Below, in pieces: positions 28,818 to 38,824 of a stretch of 64,000 bases of DNA. Numbering within the stretch: position 1 is the stretch's first letter; every line of letters begins with the position of its first letter. Location: positions 2,987,602 through 3,051,601 of the forward strand of contig NZ_CP010029.1 of the NCBI RefSeq assembly GCF_001656035.1. The letters are read 5' to 3'. The stretch comes from Yersinia entomophaga. GTDB taxonomy: Bacteria; Pseudomonadota; Gammaproteobacteria; Enterobacterales; Enterobacteriaceae. The translations under genes and the position numbers were made by a program. The notes below the pieces were generated by a model that worked only from the letters and a program-made list of their open reading frames with translations, did no database searches and was not told the origin of the DNA.

Positions 28818-28831
28818 TTGACATATATCAA
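28818..28831 (-). promoter_or_regulatory. FNR-type box upstream of arcA
   Basis: TTGAC-ATAT-ATCAA differs from the FNR consensus TTGAT-N4-ATCAA at one position. It lies about 290 bases before the arcA start. E. coli arcA is known to be activated by FNR from distal promoters, so this is a plausible counterpart. Confidence 0.55.
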
Positions 28832-29080
28832 ATTCAATTGTAGCACGTTAACACTTTTGTGAAAAACACTTACAAGAATACCAGCTTAAGTGATAGTTGG
28901 TTAAAATAACTGATCGTTTCAGTGTATTTAATATTAAAAAAATCGGTTTATGTATAGGTGAATAATTTAATTTGTAATGCATTGATTTTTATTGTTTAAA
29001 ATCAACATATTCTGAGTATCAGCCGTCAGTCATGATTTTCAACGTTGGGCCTCTCTTTCACTCAATAGATAAGATAAATT

Positions 29081-29128
29081 ACCGTAAATGTTATATAAAT
29101 GTAAACGGCCCGTCCGTTATATTTACAT
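29081..29128. promoter_or_regulatory. Direct and inverted repeat cluster between yjjY and thrL
   Basis: AATG(T) recurs with an 11-base period (29087 and 29098), and ATGTAAA (29099-29105) is inverted as TTTACAT (29122-29128) around a CGG...CCG core. The direct repeats resemble ArcA binding sites loosely; this is inference. Confidence 0.3.
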
Positions 29129-29471
29129 CAGCAGCGTTGCGGTGAAAAACAGCTTATTCACGTCCCATGCTCCCCAGGGAGGTCACCCGTAGCCAAACGT
29201 CCTTATTGCCTCGCTTTTTCCCCCTTTGGCTCTATAGGAACGAAAGAAGGAACGAAACACGCTTTCTCATTATTTGACGAAATGTCACCGTCGGCTCGCA
29301 CAGAAAACAGAAAAAATGCTGCTGTACATACTAGGGATAAAATTCGCCTGCCTGGCTATATATTCCTTAATTTGTGATTTTATCGGTTTTTACTGCTTTT
29401 AATTTCTTTTTTATAGAATTTAAATTCTTTGATACCGATGCTTAATTCCGCGAGCCAGTTAACAAAAAAGT

Positions 29472-29500
29472 TTGACTTGGGTCGACTATTGCTTTAACCA
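29472..29500 (+). promoter_or_regulatory. thr operon promoter
   Basis: TTGACT (29472-29477) followed by GCTTTAACCAATAGAGG (29491-29507) closely resembles the E. coli thrLABC promoter. The -10 lies within 29493-29500. Confidence 0.7.
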
Positions 29501-29543
29501 ATAGAGGGACAGCTTCAATTATGAAATGAGACAGACAGAAAAC

Positions 29544-29612
29544 ATGCGATTCATCAGCCTGACTACAACGATTATTACCACCACCGAAACCACAGGTTAC
29601 GGGGCGGGCTGA
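29544..29612 (+). CDS. thrL: thr operon leader peptide
   Basis: A 22-residue peptide with eight threonine and three isoleucine codons, ending GYGAG. Ribosome stalling at these codons when charged tRNA is scarce prevents the terminator at 29638-29668 from forming, which is the known attenuation mechanism of thrABC. The length, Thr/Ile content and Gly-Ala-Gly end match the E. coli leader. Confidence 0.93.
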   Translation: MRFISLTTTIITTTETTGYGAG

Positions 29613-29637
29613 CGCGTACAGGAAACACAGAAAAAAA

Positions 29638-29668
29638 GCCCGCACCTAAACAGTGCGGGCTTTTTTTT
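29638..29668 (+). terminator. thr attenuator
   Basis: Perfect 8-bp stem GCCCGCAC/GTGCGGGC with a seven-base loop, followed by eight Ts. It lies between thrL and thrA. Confidence 0.93.
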
Positions 29669-29697
29669 CGGTTCATAAATTCAGGAGAGAATCAGAA

Positions 29698-32157
29698 ATG
29701 CGAGTGCTGAAATTTGGCGGGACCTCAGTTGCAAATGCGGAAAGATTTTTGCGCGTTGCCGATATTATCGAAAACAATGCGCGTCAGGGACAGGTCGCGA
29801 CCGTACTGTCTGCGCCAGCTAAAATCACCAATCATTTGGTTGCGATGATTGATAAGACCGTGGCGGGGCAGGACATCTCTCCTACCATGAGCGATGCCGA
29901 AGCTATCTTTGCCGATCTGTTACGCGGCCTGTCAGAAGCGCAACCGGGTTTTGCCTATGATCGTTTAAAGGCTCTGGTTTCCCATGAATTTGCGCAACTG
30001 AAACAAGTGCTGCACGGAATTTCCCTGTTGGGGCAATGTCCGGACAGCATTAATGCGGCGATTATCTGCCGTGGCGAGAAGCTATCCATCGCGATGATGG
30101 AAGCGGTATTTCAGGCCAAAGGTTACCCGGTGACGGTAATCAACCCGGTTGAGAAACTGTTGGCGCAGGGCCACTATCTGGAATCTACCGTTGATATTGC
30201 CGAATCTACTCGGCGCATCGCCGCCAGTGCGATTCCAAACGACCATATCATCCTGATGGCCGGTTTCACCGCCGGTAACGATAAAGGGGAACTGGTGGTT
30301 TTGGGGCGTAACGGCTCTGATTATTCCGCCGCGGTTCTGGCCGCCTGTTTACGCGCAGACTGTTGCGAGATATGGACTGACGTCGACGGTGTGTACACTT
30401 GCGATCCGCGCACCGTGCCCGACGCCAGATTGCTCAAGTCGATGTCTTACCAAGAGGCGATGGAACTGTCCTATTTTGGCGCCAAAGTTCTCCACCCCCG
30501 CACCATCGCTCCGATTGCCCAGTTCCAGATTCCCTGTCTGATAAAAAATACCTCTAACCCGCAAGCTCCCGGCACTTTAATCGGTGGCGATAACAGCGAT
30601 GACGCTTATCCGGTGAAAGGTATTACTAACCTGAATAATATGGCGATGATTAACGTCTCAGGGCCAGGAATGAAAGGCATGGTCGGCATGGCAGCGCGGG
30701 TCTTTGCCGTGATGTCACGCAGCGGAATTTCCGTGGTGTTAATCACTCAATCCTCTTCTGAATACAGCATCAGTTTCTGCGTACCTCAGGGCGAGCTGGC
30801 GCGTGCTCGCAGGGCGCTGGAGGAGGAGTTTTACCTCGAATTAAAAGATGGTGTACTCGACCCGCTGGACGTTATGGAGCGGCTGGCGATTATCTCCGTT
30901 GTCGGCGATGGTATGCGTACTTTGCGCGGTATTTCAGCGCGCTTCTTCTCCGCGCTGGCGCGAGCCAATATCAATATTATCGCTATTGCACAAGGTTCTT
31001 CCGAACGATCCATTTCCGTGGTGGTGAATAATGATTCTGTGACCACCGGCGTGCGGGTTTGCCACCAAATGCTGTTTAATACCGATCAGGTTATTGAAGT
31101 GTTTGTGATTGGCGCAGGCGGCGTCGGCAGTGCGTTGATCGAGCAGATCCACCGTCAGCAGCCTTGGCTGAAGCAAAAGCATATTGATTTACGCGTCTGC
31201 GGGATTGCCAATTCTAAAGCGTTGCTGACCAATGTCCACGGCATTGATTTGGCGAACTGGCAGGAGCAACTGGGCGCGGCTCAGGAGCCTTTCAACCTGA
31301 GCCGTTTGATTCGTCTGGTTAAGGAGTATCATTTACTGAATCCGGTTATTGTGGACTGTACTTCCAGTCAGGCCGTGGCCGATCAGTATGCCGATTTCTT
31401 GTCCGATGGTTTCCACATCGTGACGCCGAATAAGAAAGCCAACACCTCATCGATGAATTATTACCGCCAGCTCCGTGCTGCTGCGGCTAAATCCAGCCGT
31501 AAATTCCTGTACGACACCAATGTGGGCGCAGGCCTGCCGGTTATCGAGAATCTGCAAAACCTATTGAACGCCGGTGATGAGCTGGTGCATTTCTCCGGCA
31601 TCCTTTCCGGTTCGCTGTCCTTTATCTTCGGTAAACTGGATGAAGGCATGTCGTTATCAGAAGCTACGCTGCAAGCCAAAGCTTTAGGTTATACCGAGCC
31701 CGATCCGCGCGATGATCTCTCCGGGATGGATGTTGCTCGTAAGCTATTGATTTTGGCTCGAGAAGCGGGTTACAAATTAGAACTGGCTGACATTGAAGTT
31801 GAATCCGTATTGCCACCATCTTTCGATGCCAGCGGCAATGTGGAAAGCTTCCTGAAACACCTGCCATCGCTAGACGCAGAGTTCGCTCGTCGGGTCGCTG
31901 ATGCAACCGCGCAGGGCAAAGTGTTGCGCTATGTCGGCGTGATTGAAGACGGCCGCTGTCAGGTTCGTATGGATGCGGTCGATGACAACGATCCGTTGTA
32001 TAAAGTCAAAAATGGTGAGAATGCGCTAGCCTTCTACACTCGTTACTACCAGCCAATTCCTTTGGTCTTACGTGGTTACGGTGCGGGTAACGATGTTACC
32101 GCAGCTGGCGTATTTGCCGATTTGTTACGCACATTATCCTGGAAGCTGGGAGTTTAA
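29698..32157 (+). CDS. thrA: Bifunctional aspartokinase I / homoserine dehydrogenase I
   Basis: First and third steps from aspartate to homoserine, inhibited by threonine. 819 residues (E. coli 820). The N-terminal kinase begins [20 protein letters not shown] regulatory domains follow (about 310-460), then the NAD(P)-binding homoserine dehydrogenase with [10 protein letters not shown] and the catalytic region [10 protein letters not shown]. The ATG at 29698 has AGGAGA nine bases before it; an in-frame ATG at 29653 lies inside the attenuator and is not used. First structural gene of thrABC. Confidence 0.97.
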   Translation: MRVLKFGGTSVANAERFLRVADIIENNARQGQVATVLSAPAKITNHLVAMIDKTVAGQDISPTMSDAEAIFADLLRGLSEAQPGFAYDRLKALVSHEFAQLKQVLHGISLLGQCPDSINAAIICRGEKLSIAMMEAVFQAKGYPVTVINPVEKLLAQGHYLESTVDIAESTRRIAASAIPNDHIILMAGFTAGNDKGELVVLGRNGSDYSAAVLAACLRADCCEIWTDVDGVYTCDPRTVPDARLLKSMSYQEAMELSYFGAKVLHPRTIAPIAQFQIPCLIKNTSNPQAPGTLIGGDNSDDAYPVKGITNLNNMAMINVSGPGMKGMVGMAARVFAVMSRSGISVVLITQSSSEYSISFCVPQGELARARRALEEEFYLELKDGVLDPLDVMERLAIISVVGDGMRTLRGISARFFSALARANINIIAIAQGSSERSISVVVNNDSVTTGVRVCHQMLFNTDQVIEVFVIGAGGVGSALIEQIHRQQPWLKQKHIDLRVCGIANSKALLTNVHGIDLANWQEQLGAAQEPFNLSRLIRLVKEYHLLNPVIVDCTSSQAVADQYADFLSDGFHIVTPNKKANTSSMNYYRQLRAAAAKSSRKFLYDTNVGAGLPVIENLQNLLNAGDELVHFSGILSGSLSFIFGKLDEGMSLSEATLQAKALGYTEPDPRDDLSGMDVARKLLILAREAGYKLELADIEVESVLPPSFDASGNVESFLKHLPSLDAEFARRVADATAQGKVLRYVGVIEDGRCQVRMDAVDDNDPLYKVKNGENALAFYTRYYQPIPLVLRGYGAGNDVTAAGVFADLLRTLSWKLGV

Positions 32158-32159
32158 TT

Positions 32160-33089
32160 ATGGTTAAGGTCTATGCTCCGGCATCGATTGGCAATGTTAG
32201 CGTCGGTTTTGACGTGCTGGGTGCGGCGGTTTCACCCGTGGATGGCTCCTTGCTCGGCGATTGCGTTAGCGTAACGGCAGCAGACAGTTTCAGTTTGCAG
32301 AATGAAGGGCGCTTCTTCAGTAAGCTGCCTGTCGATCCAAAAGAGAATATCGTTTATCAGTGCTGGCAGCGTTTTTGTCAGGAAATAGGCAAGGAGATCC
32401 CGGTCTCAATGCGGTTGGAAAAAAATATGCCGATAGGTTCCGGCTTGGGCTCCAGCGCCTGTTCGGTCGTCGCCGGTTTAATGGCGATGAACGAATTTTG
32501 CGGCCAGCCACTGGATAAGGTCACTCTGCTTGGTCTGATGGGCGAGCTGGAAGGGCGGGTGTCCGGCAGCGTGCATTTCGATAACGTAGCGCCTTGCTAT
32601 CTGGGGGGGCTACAGCTGATTTTGGAGCAAGCGGATTGCATTAGTCAGTCGGTGCCCGGCTTTGACGATTGGCTGTGGGTGATGGCTTATCCGGGAATTA
32701 AAGTTTCTACCGCTGAAGCGCGGGCGATTTTGCCTGCACAATATCGTCGGCAGGATTGCATCAGCCACGGGCGTAATCTGGCCGGTTTTATCCACGCCAG
32801 CCACACGCAGCAGCCTCTGTTAGCCGCTAAACTGATGAAAGATGTCATTGCGGAACCTTATCGTACGCAACTGCTGCCGGGCTTTGCCGCAGCGCGTCAG
32901 GCCGCACAGGATATTGGTGCACTGGCCTGCGGAATTTCCGGTTCCGGCCCAACCCTGTTTGCGGTGTGCAACGAAAGCGCCACCGCGCAACGCATGGCGG
33001 ATTGGCTGCAAAAAAACTACCTGCAAAACGACGAAGGTTTTGTTCATATTTGCCGTCTGGATACCGCAGGCGCACGACTATTGGGATAA
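32160..33089 (+). CDS. thrB: Homoserine kinase
   Basis: GHMP kinase of 309 residues (E. coli 310) that phosphorylates homoserine. The glycine-rich ATP loop is [12 protein letters not shown], and a C-terminal GHMP motif is [12 protein letters not shown]. It starts two bases after the thrA stop, so translation is probably coupled. Confidence 0.97.
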   Translation: MVKVYAPASIGNVSVGFDVLGAAVSPVDGSLLGDCVSVTAADSFSLQNEGRFFSKLPVDPKENIVYQCWQRFCQEIGKEIPVSMRLEKNMPIGSGLGSSACSVVAGLMAMNEFCGQPLDKVTLLGLMGELEGRVSGSVHFDNVAPCYLGGLQLILEQADCISQSVPGFDDWLWVMAYPGIKVSTAEARAILPAQYRRQDCISHGRNLAGFIHASHTQQPLLAAKLMKDVIAEPYRTQLLPGFAAARQAAQDIGALACGISGSGPTLFAVCNESATAQRMADWLQKNYLQNDEGFVHICRLDTAGARLLG

Positions 33090-33092
33090 CGC

Positions 33093-34382
33093 ATGAAACT
33101 CTACAACCTTAAAGATCATAATGAGCAGGTCAGCTTTGCGCAGGCCATCAAGCAAGGCTTGGGTAAGAATCAGGGGCTGTTTTTTCCGCTGGAATTGCCA
33201 GAGTTTGAACTGACCGAAATTGATAACTTGCTAGATCAGGATTTTGTGACTCGCAGCAGCCGCATTTTATCCGCTTTTATCGGCGACGAAATAGCTCCTG
33301 AAACCCTGACCAAACGCGTTAAAGCCGCTTTTGAATTCCCGGCGCCAGTGGCTCCGGTCGAAAACGATGTCTCGATTCTGGAGCTTTTCCACGGCCCAAC
33401 TTTGGCATTCAAAGACTTCGGCGCGCGCTTTATGGCGCAGATGCTGGCAGAAGTAGCCGGTGAGCAGCCCGTTACCATTTTGACCGCCACGTCTGGCGAC
33501 ACCGGTGCAGCGGTAGCTCATGCATTCTACGGTTTGAAAAACGTGCGAGTGGTGATTCTGTACCCGCGCGGTAAAATTAGCCCGTTGCAGGAAAAACTGT
33601 TCTGCACCTTGGGTGGCAACATTCATACCGTTGCTATCGAGGGTGATTTCGATGCCTGTCAGGCGCTGGTAAAACAGTCCTTTGATGACGAAGAGTTAAA
33701 ACAAGAACTGCACCTTAACTCTGCTAACTCAATTAATATCAGCCGCTTGCTGGCTCAAATCTGTTACTACTTCGAGGCCGTGGCGCAGCTGCCGCAGGAA
33801 GCGCGTAACCAATTGGTGATTTCGGTACCGAGCGGTAACTTCGGCGATTTGACCGCAGGTCTGCTGGCGAAGTCTTTGGGGTTGCCGGTGAAACGCTTTA
33901 TCGCCGCGACTAACGCTAATGACACTGTACCGCGCTTCCTGGTTAACGGTCAGTGGCAGCCTAAGGCTACCGTAGCAACTTTATCCAACGCGATGGACGT
34001 CAGCCAGCCGAATAACTGGCCGCGAGTAGAAGAGCTGTTCCGCCGTAAGATTTGGCAGTTGAAAGAACTGGGTCATGCAGCCATTAGCGATGAAGTGACC
34101 AAAGAAACCATGCGGGAACTGGCTGAAATGGGCTATATCTCTGAACCTCACGCCGCCATTGCTTACCGCGCGTTGCGCGATCAGCTGCAAGACGGCGAGT
34201 TCGGCCTGTTCCTCGGGACAGCGCATCCGGCGAAGTTTAAAGAGAGCGTAGAAGCGATTCTGGCGCAGGAATTACCGTTGCCGAAAGAGTTGGCTGTCAG
34301 AGCATCAATGCCATTGTTATCTCGTGATTTACCGGCAGATTACGATCAACTGCGCGCGTTCCTGATGGCATTACCGAAATAA
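33093..34382 (+). CDS. thrC: Threonine synthase
   Basis: PLP enzyme of 429 residues that converts phosphohomoserine to threonine. The PLP lysine is in LAFKDFGARF and the phosphate-binding loop in SVPSGNFGD. It begins three bases after thrB and ends the operon before a terminator at 34425. Confidence 0.97.
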   Translation: MKLYNLKDHNEQVSFAQAIKQGLGKNQGLFFPLELPEFELTEIDNLLDQDFVTRSSRILSAFIGDEIAPETLTKRVKAAFEFPAPVAPVENDVSILELFHGPTLAFKDFGARFMAQMLAEVAGEQPVTILTATSGDTGAAVAHAFYGLKNVRVVILYPRGKISPLQEKLFCTLGGNIHTVAIEGDFDACQALVKQSFDDEELKQELHLNSANSINISRLLAQICYYFEAVAQLPQEARNQLVISVPSGNFGDLTAGLLAKSLGLPVKRFIAATNANDTVPRFLVNGQWQPKATVATLSNAMDVSQPNNWPRVEELFRRKIWQLKELGHAAISDEVTKETMRELAEMGYISEPHAAIAYRALRDQLQDGEFGLFLGTAHPAKFKESVEAILAQELPLPKELAVRASMPLLSRDLPADYDQLRAFLMALPK

Positions 34383-34424
34383 GCTAGCGCGTTTTGCAAA
34401 ATACAGCGAACTAACTAAAGCAGG

Positions 34425-34447
34425 AAAGGGCCGATTGGCCCTTTTCT
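34425..34447 (+). terminator. Terminator of thrLABC
   Basis: Perfect AAAGGGCC-GATT-GGCCCTTT hairpin followed by TCT and AT-rich sequence. It may also serve the convergent yaaA through its A-rich 5' flank. Confidence 0.75.
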
Positions 34448-34483
34448 ATATGACTTTTATATATAAATAGTACATCAATCAGC

Positions 34484-35260
34484 TTAGTGCTGCTCGGGTC
34501 GTTTAAAGACCAGCTCGTTTTTCGCCGAGAGTCCCGAATCGAACTGATAGCCTTCCAGATTGAAATCCACCAATTGCTCGGTTTTACTCAACCGGTTCTG
34601 AATGATAAAGCGGCTCATCAACCCGCGGGCTTTTTTGGCGTAGAAACTGATAATTTTGTATTTACCGTTTTTCTCATCCAGGAATACCGGTTTGATCAGC
34701 GTACCGTTCAGTTTAGCCGGCTTTATTGCTTTAAAGTATTCATCCGAAGCCAGGTTAATCAGTACGTTATCGCCTTGCTGTTCCATCGCCTGATTCAGTT
34801 TCTCGGTCAGGGTATTCCCCCAAAAGGCGTATAAGTCCTTACCCTGTGAGTTAGCCAGTTTGGTGCCCATTTCCAGACGGTATGGCTGCATAAGATCCAA
34901 CGGACGCAACAGGCCGTATAACCCGGAAAGCATACGCAAGTGCTTCTGAGCAAAGGCAAAATCTTCTTCGCTGAAATCCTGCGCCTGCATACCGGTGTAA
35001 ACATCGCCTTTAAACGCTAGAATCGCCTGACGGGCATTTGCCGGCGTGAATTTCGGCTGCCACTCGCTAAAACGGGCGGCATTTAATCCAGCCAATTTAT
35101 CGCTGATTTTCATCAGGCTGGCAATCTGGGGCGGAGTCAGTTCACGGCAAATCTCAATCAGAGCCTGAGACTGATCCAACAACTCGGGCTGAGTGTAGGT
35201 TTGGGTAGCCAATGGGCTTTGAAAATCGAGAGTTTTAGCCGGAGAGATAATAATAAGCAT
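34484..35260 (-). CDS. yaaA: Peroxide stress protein YaaA
   Basis: DUF328/UPF0246 protein that in E. coli lowers intracellular iron and limits Fenton damage during peroxide stress; it has been reported to bind DNA. With the ATG at 35260 it has 258 residues, the E. coli length ([13 protein letters not shown]...). The frame is open 24 codons further upstream but those residues have no family match. Conserved blocks: [47 protein letters not shown]. Confidence 0.95.
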   Translation of the reverse strand: MLIIISPAKTLDFQSPLATQTYTQPELLDQSQALIEICRELTPPQIASLMKISDKLAGLNAARFSEWQPKFTPANARQAILAFKGDVYTGMQAQDFSEEDFAFAQKHLRMLSGLYGLLRPLDLMQPYRLEMGTKLANSQGKDLYAFWGNTLTEKLNQAMEQQGDNVLINLASDEYFKAIKPAKLNGTLIKPVFLDEKNGKYKIISFYAKKARGLMSRFIIQNRLSKTEQLVDFNLEGYQFDSGLSAKNELVFKRPEQH

Positions 35261-35490
35261 GACGACATCCTGTTTATCCAGATTGGCACACTGTAGCAAA
35301 AAGCGAGCGGTAACCAAACGAAGAATGGTCAATTGCTAAGATAGGAAGCATCGCGTGGCTAAATCGTCTCAGCATCATGATAATGAACCAAGTTGTTATT
35401 AATCCACGGGGTTCAACGCCTTTTCGCAGGCGAAAACGGTTGCTCGGAGAAGTCGGCGCGACCGGTGTTTTTTTAAACAGTTGAACTGCC

Positions 35491-35518
35491 TTGCACCGGG
35501 GCTTCTGCGTGTTATTAT
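35491..35518 (+). promoter_or_regulatory. Putative talB promoter
   Basis: TTGCAC (35491-35496) and TATTAT (35513-35518) with a 16-bp spacer, about 60 bases before the talB start. The 319-base yaaA-talB gap otherwise shows only a short hairpin (CGCCTTTTCGCAGGCG). Confidence 0.5.
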
Positions 35519-35579
35519 CAAGAAAAGGCTGGGTTGCAGAATGCCAAAAGTTCATGCACAAACGATGAGAAACGACAAC

Positions 35580-36533
35580 ATGACCGATAAACTTACTTCC
35601 CTACGTCAATTGACTACCGTTGTAGCTGACACCGGGGACATTGCGGCGATGAAACTGTATCAGCCGCAAGATGCCACGACTAACCCCTCTCTGATCCTGA
35701 ACGCGGCTCAAATTCCTGAATACCGTAAATTGATTGACGACGCTATCGCCTGGGCTCGCGAGCAAAGCAGTGATAAAGCGCAGCAAGTCATCGATGCGGG
35801 TGACAAGCTGGCCGTTAACATCGGTCTGGAAATTCTGAAGCTGATCCCAGGCCGTATTTCTACCGAAGTTGATGCGCGTCTGTCTTACGACACCGTTGCC
35901 AGCGTAGCAAAAGCCAAACGCCTGATTAAAATGTACGGTGATGCGGGCATCAGCAAAGACCGTATCCTGATCAAGCTGGCTTCTACCTGGCAGGGCATCC
36001 GCGCCGCCGAGCAGTTAGAGAAAGAAGGCATCAACTGTAACCTGACTCTGCTGTTCTCCTTCGCTCAGGCGCGTGCTTGTGCTGAAGCGGGCGTATATCT
36101 GATTTCTCCGTTTGTTGGTCGTATTCTGGACTGGTACAAAGCGAACGGCGACAAGAAAGAGTTCGCACCAAACGAAGATCCGGGCGTGATTTCCGTTAAA
36201 GAAATCTACCAGTATTACAAAAAACACGGCTACAAAACCGTGGTGATGGGCGCAAGCTTCCGTAATATTGGTGAAATCATCGAACTGGCTGGCTGTGACC
36301 GTCTGACCATCGCTCCAACTCTGCTGAAAGAGTTGGCGGAAAGCGAAGGCCCACTGGAGCGTAAACTGTCTTACACCGGCAACATTGCCGCTGCGCCAGC
36401 GCCGCTGACTGAGGCTGAGTTCTACTGGGAACACAACCAAGACCCAATGGCCGTTGAGAAACTGACTGACGGTATCCGCAAGTTTGCTGTCGATCAGGGC
36501 AAACTTGAGAAGATGATTGCCGATCTGCTGTAA
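35580..36533 (+). CDS. talB: Transaldolase B
   Basis: Pentose phosphate enzyme that transfers dihydroxyacetone units between sugar phosphates. 317 residues, as in E. coli, from the ATG at 35580; the 33 codons open upstream have no family match. The Schiff-base lysine lies in [11 protein letters not shown]; the conserved [10 protein letters not shown] and [10 protein letters not shown] segments are intact. Cytoplasmic. Terminated by a strong hairpin. Confidence 0.97.
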   Translation: MTDKLTSLRQLTTVVADTGDIAAMKLYQPQDATTNPSLILNAAQIPEYRKLIDDAIAWAREQSSDKAQQVIDAGDKLAVNIGLEILKLIPGRISTEVDARLSYDTVASVAKAKRLIKMYGDAGISKDRILIKLASTWQGIRAAEQLEKEGINCNLTLLFSFAQARACAEAGVYLISPFVGRILDWYKANGDKKEFAPNEDPGVISVKEIYQYYKKHGYKTVVMGASFRNIGEIIELAGCDRLTIAPTLLKELAESEGPLERKLSYTGNIAAAPAPLTEAEFYWEHNQDPMAVEKLTDGIRKFAVDQGKLEKMIADLL

Positions 36534-36561
36534 TTTTATACCGGCAGGCAACATTGAACGA

Positions 36562-36587
36562 AAAAGGTGGCGTAAGCCGCCTTTTTT
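36562..36587 (+). terminator. Terminator of talB
   Basis: AAGGTGGC-GTAA-GCCGCCTT hairpin (one G-U pair) followed by six Ts. Confidence 0.88.
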
Positions 36588-36724
36588 ACGTCTGAAGCTC
36601 GCCTATTTCTGCTCTGTGACGGAACAAAACTATACTTGATTCTGTGAGTTGAGAGGGTTGAGGTAATAGCGTCGCGTAGTATCATCCCGCCCACAGAGAA
36701 AGATTTTTTCATTGAGGTCGTTGT

Positions 36725-37312
36725 ATGCATACATTGCGTGTAGGTTTAGTGTCCATTTCCGATCGGGCATCCAATGGGATTTATCAGGATAAAGGCCTGC
36801 CAGCGTTGGAAGACTGGTTAAAAAGTGCCTTAACGAGTGAATTTACCCTCGAAACCCGTTTAATCCCCGATGAGCAAACGCTGATAGAGCAAACCCTGTG
36901 TGAGCTGGTGGATGAAATGGGCTGCCATTTGGTGTTGACCACCGGCGGAACGGGCCCGGCGCGTCGCGATGTGACGCCGGATGCGACTCTGGCCATCGCC
37001 GATCGTCAAATGCCCGGTTTCGGCGAGCAAATGCGCCAAATCAGTCTACACTTTGTTCCCACAGCGATTTTATCCCGCCAGGTTGGCGTGATTCGCAAAC
37101 AGGCGCTGATACTGAATTTGCCCGGCCAGCCTAAGGCGATAAAAGAAACGCTGGAAGGAGTAAAAGACGCGGAAGGCAACGTGTTGGTTCATGGGATTTT
37201 TGCCAGTGTCCCATATTGCATTCAATTGTTGGATGGCCCGTACATTGAAACCAACAGTCAGGTGGTAGCAGCATTCCGTCCTAAAAGTGCCTTACGTGAT
37301 ACAAAAATCTAA
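36725..37312 (+). CDS. mog: Molybdopterin adenylyltransferase
   Basis: Adenylates molybdopterin before molybdate insertion. 195 residues, as in E. coli. The MoaB/Mog signature TTGGTGPARRDVTPDAT is intact, and ISDRASNGIYQDKG is near the N-terminus. Its position after talB matches E. coli. Confidence 0.96.
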   Translation: MHTLRVGLVSISDRASNGIYQDKGLPALEDWLKSALTSEFTLETRLIPDEQTLIEQTLCELVDEMGCHLVLTTGGTGPARRDVTPDATLAIADRQMPGFGEQMRQISLHFVPTAILSRQVGVIRKQALILNLPGQPKAIKETLEGVKDAEGNVLVHGIFASVPYCIQLLDGPYIETNSQVVAAFRPKSALRDTKI

Positions 37313-37439
37313 ATTCATATAGTTTCTGACATAAGATACCATTCTAAGCATGTGAGGATTTTTGTACGGTATAGTAATTTTTACTTTACAAAGAGTTGTA
37401 ATATTTTTAACTCAATACTCTGGCTTATCACGGTGTCTT

Positions 37440-38753
37440 ATGGATCAACAGCACAATCGCCGATTGAATCGGCAAGATTATAAAACTCTGACGTTAGCCG
37501 CTTTGGGCGGAGCTTTAGAGTTTTATGACTTCATTATCTACGTATTTTTTGCCGCGATTATCGGTGAACTCTTCTTCCCTCCCGATATGCCTGAGTGGCT
37601 ACGTCAGGTGCAGACCTTTGGTATTTTCGCCGCCGGTTATCTGGCGCGACCATTGGGCGGCATTATCATGGCGCACTTCGGCGATTTGGTTGGTCGTAAG
37701 AAGATGTTTAGCCTGAGTATTCTGTTAATGGCTTTGCCGACGCTGGCCATTGGTCTGCTACCAACTTATGCCACTATCGGTATTGCCGCACCTTTGTTAC
37801 TGCTGCTGATGCGCGTATTGCAAGGCGCGGCTATCGGTGGAGAAGTTCCGGGCGCCTGGGTATTTGTGGCCGAGCATGTACCGCGTAAACGCGTTGGTTT
37901 TGCCTGCGGCACCTTAACCGCCGGGTTGACGGCGGGCATTCTGCTAGGCTCTCTGGTGGCTGCGGGGATGAAAACCACCATAAGCACCGAGGCAATGATG
38001 AACGGCGGCTGGCGTATTCCATTCTTCCTCGGCGGTATTTTCGGCCTGTTCGCTATGTATCTTCGCCGCTGGTTACAGGAAACGCCGATCTTTAAAGAGA
38101 TGCAGGCGCAGAAAGCGCTGGCAGAGGGTTTGCCCTTGAAATCGGTCGTGGTTAACCATAAAAAAGAAATCGTGGTTTCGATGCTGCTGACCTGGGTGCT
38201 GTCCGCTGGAATCGTGGTGGTTATCCTGTTGACGCCAACCTATCTGGAAAAACAGTACGGCGTGATGTCGGCGCTGGCGATGCAGGCGAATAGCGTGGCG
38301 ATTGTGGCGCTGGTCTGCGGCTGCATACTCTCTGGGCTGGCCATTGATCGCTTTGGCGCGAGTAAAACCTTTATCGTCGGCAGCGTGTTACTGGCGGTAG
38401 CGACTTGGTCGTTTTATCAGGCTGATTTAACCGATCCTGTCAAGCTGTTCACTCATTATACCTTTGCTGGATTTAGCGTGGGGATTGTCGGTGCGGTACC
38501 TTATGTGATGGTCCGGGCTTTTCCGGCAGAAATCCGGTTTACTGGAATTTCATTTTCCTACAATGTGGCATACGCCATTTTTGGCGGGTTGACACCTATT
38601 TTGGTCACGTTATTGATGAAAGTTACGCCTATGGCACCTGCCTATTATATGTTGCTGTTATCAGTGGTCGGGTTCCTGTTGGGGATATATTTACGTAATG
38701 ATATTAATAGTGATCTGAATGTACAGTTGTCAAAGAGGGTTCTGGCTGAGTAG
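37440..38753 (+). CDS. MFS transporter, metabolite:H+ symporter (MHS) family
   Basis: Inner-membrane transporter of 437 residues with about twelve hydrophobic segments. The MHS/ProP-like signature is present: ALEFYDFIIYVFFA in the first helix, the loop motif GDLVGRKK, and GGEVPGAWVFVAEH in helix 4-5. The ATG at 37440 is chosen because the 26 upstream codons are not MHS-like; the ribosome site is weak. The substrate is unknown (family members carry proline/betaine, shikimate, dicarboxylates and similar compounds). It follows mog, where E. coli has satP directly. Confidence 0.85.
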   Translation: MDQQHNRRLNRQDYKTLTLAALGGALEFYDFIIYVFFAAIIGELFFPPDMPEWLRQVQTFGIFAAGYLARPLGGIIMAHFGDLVGRKKMFSLSILLMALPTLAIGLLPTYATIGIAAPLLLLLMRVLQGAAIGGEVPGAWVFVAEHVPRKRVGFACGTLTAGLTAGILLGSLVAAGMKTTISTEAMMNGGWRIPFFLGGIFGLFAMYLRRWLQETPIFKEMQAQKALAEGLPLKSVVVNHKKEIVVSMLLTWVLSAGIVVVILLTPTYLEKQYGVMSALAMQANSVAIVALVCGCILSGLAIDRFGASKTFIVGSVLLAVATWSFYQADLTDPVKLFTHYTFAGFSVGIVGAVPYVMVRAFPAEIRFTGISFSYNVAYAIFGGLTPILVTLLMKVTPMAPAYYMLLLSVVGFLLGIYLRNDINSDLNVQLSKRVLAE

Positions 38754-38783
38754 ATAACCGCCAATTAGATGATTATTCTAAAT

Positions 38784-38812
38784 AAATAGCCCATACATCA
38801 TGGGCTATTTTT
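38784..38812. terminator. Terminator between MFS gene and crystallin gene
   Basis: Perfect AAATAGCCCA/TGGGCTATTT stem with a seven-base loop. A-rich and T-rich flanks suit both convergent genes. Confidence 0.85.
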
Positions 38813-38824
38813 AACTCGTATAAT

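Noticed and set aside
37321..37439. Possible CRP site before the MHS transporter
   Set aside because: The second half-site (TTGTA) is poor and the spacing to a promoter is unclear.
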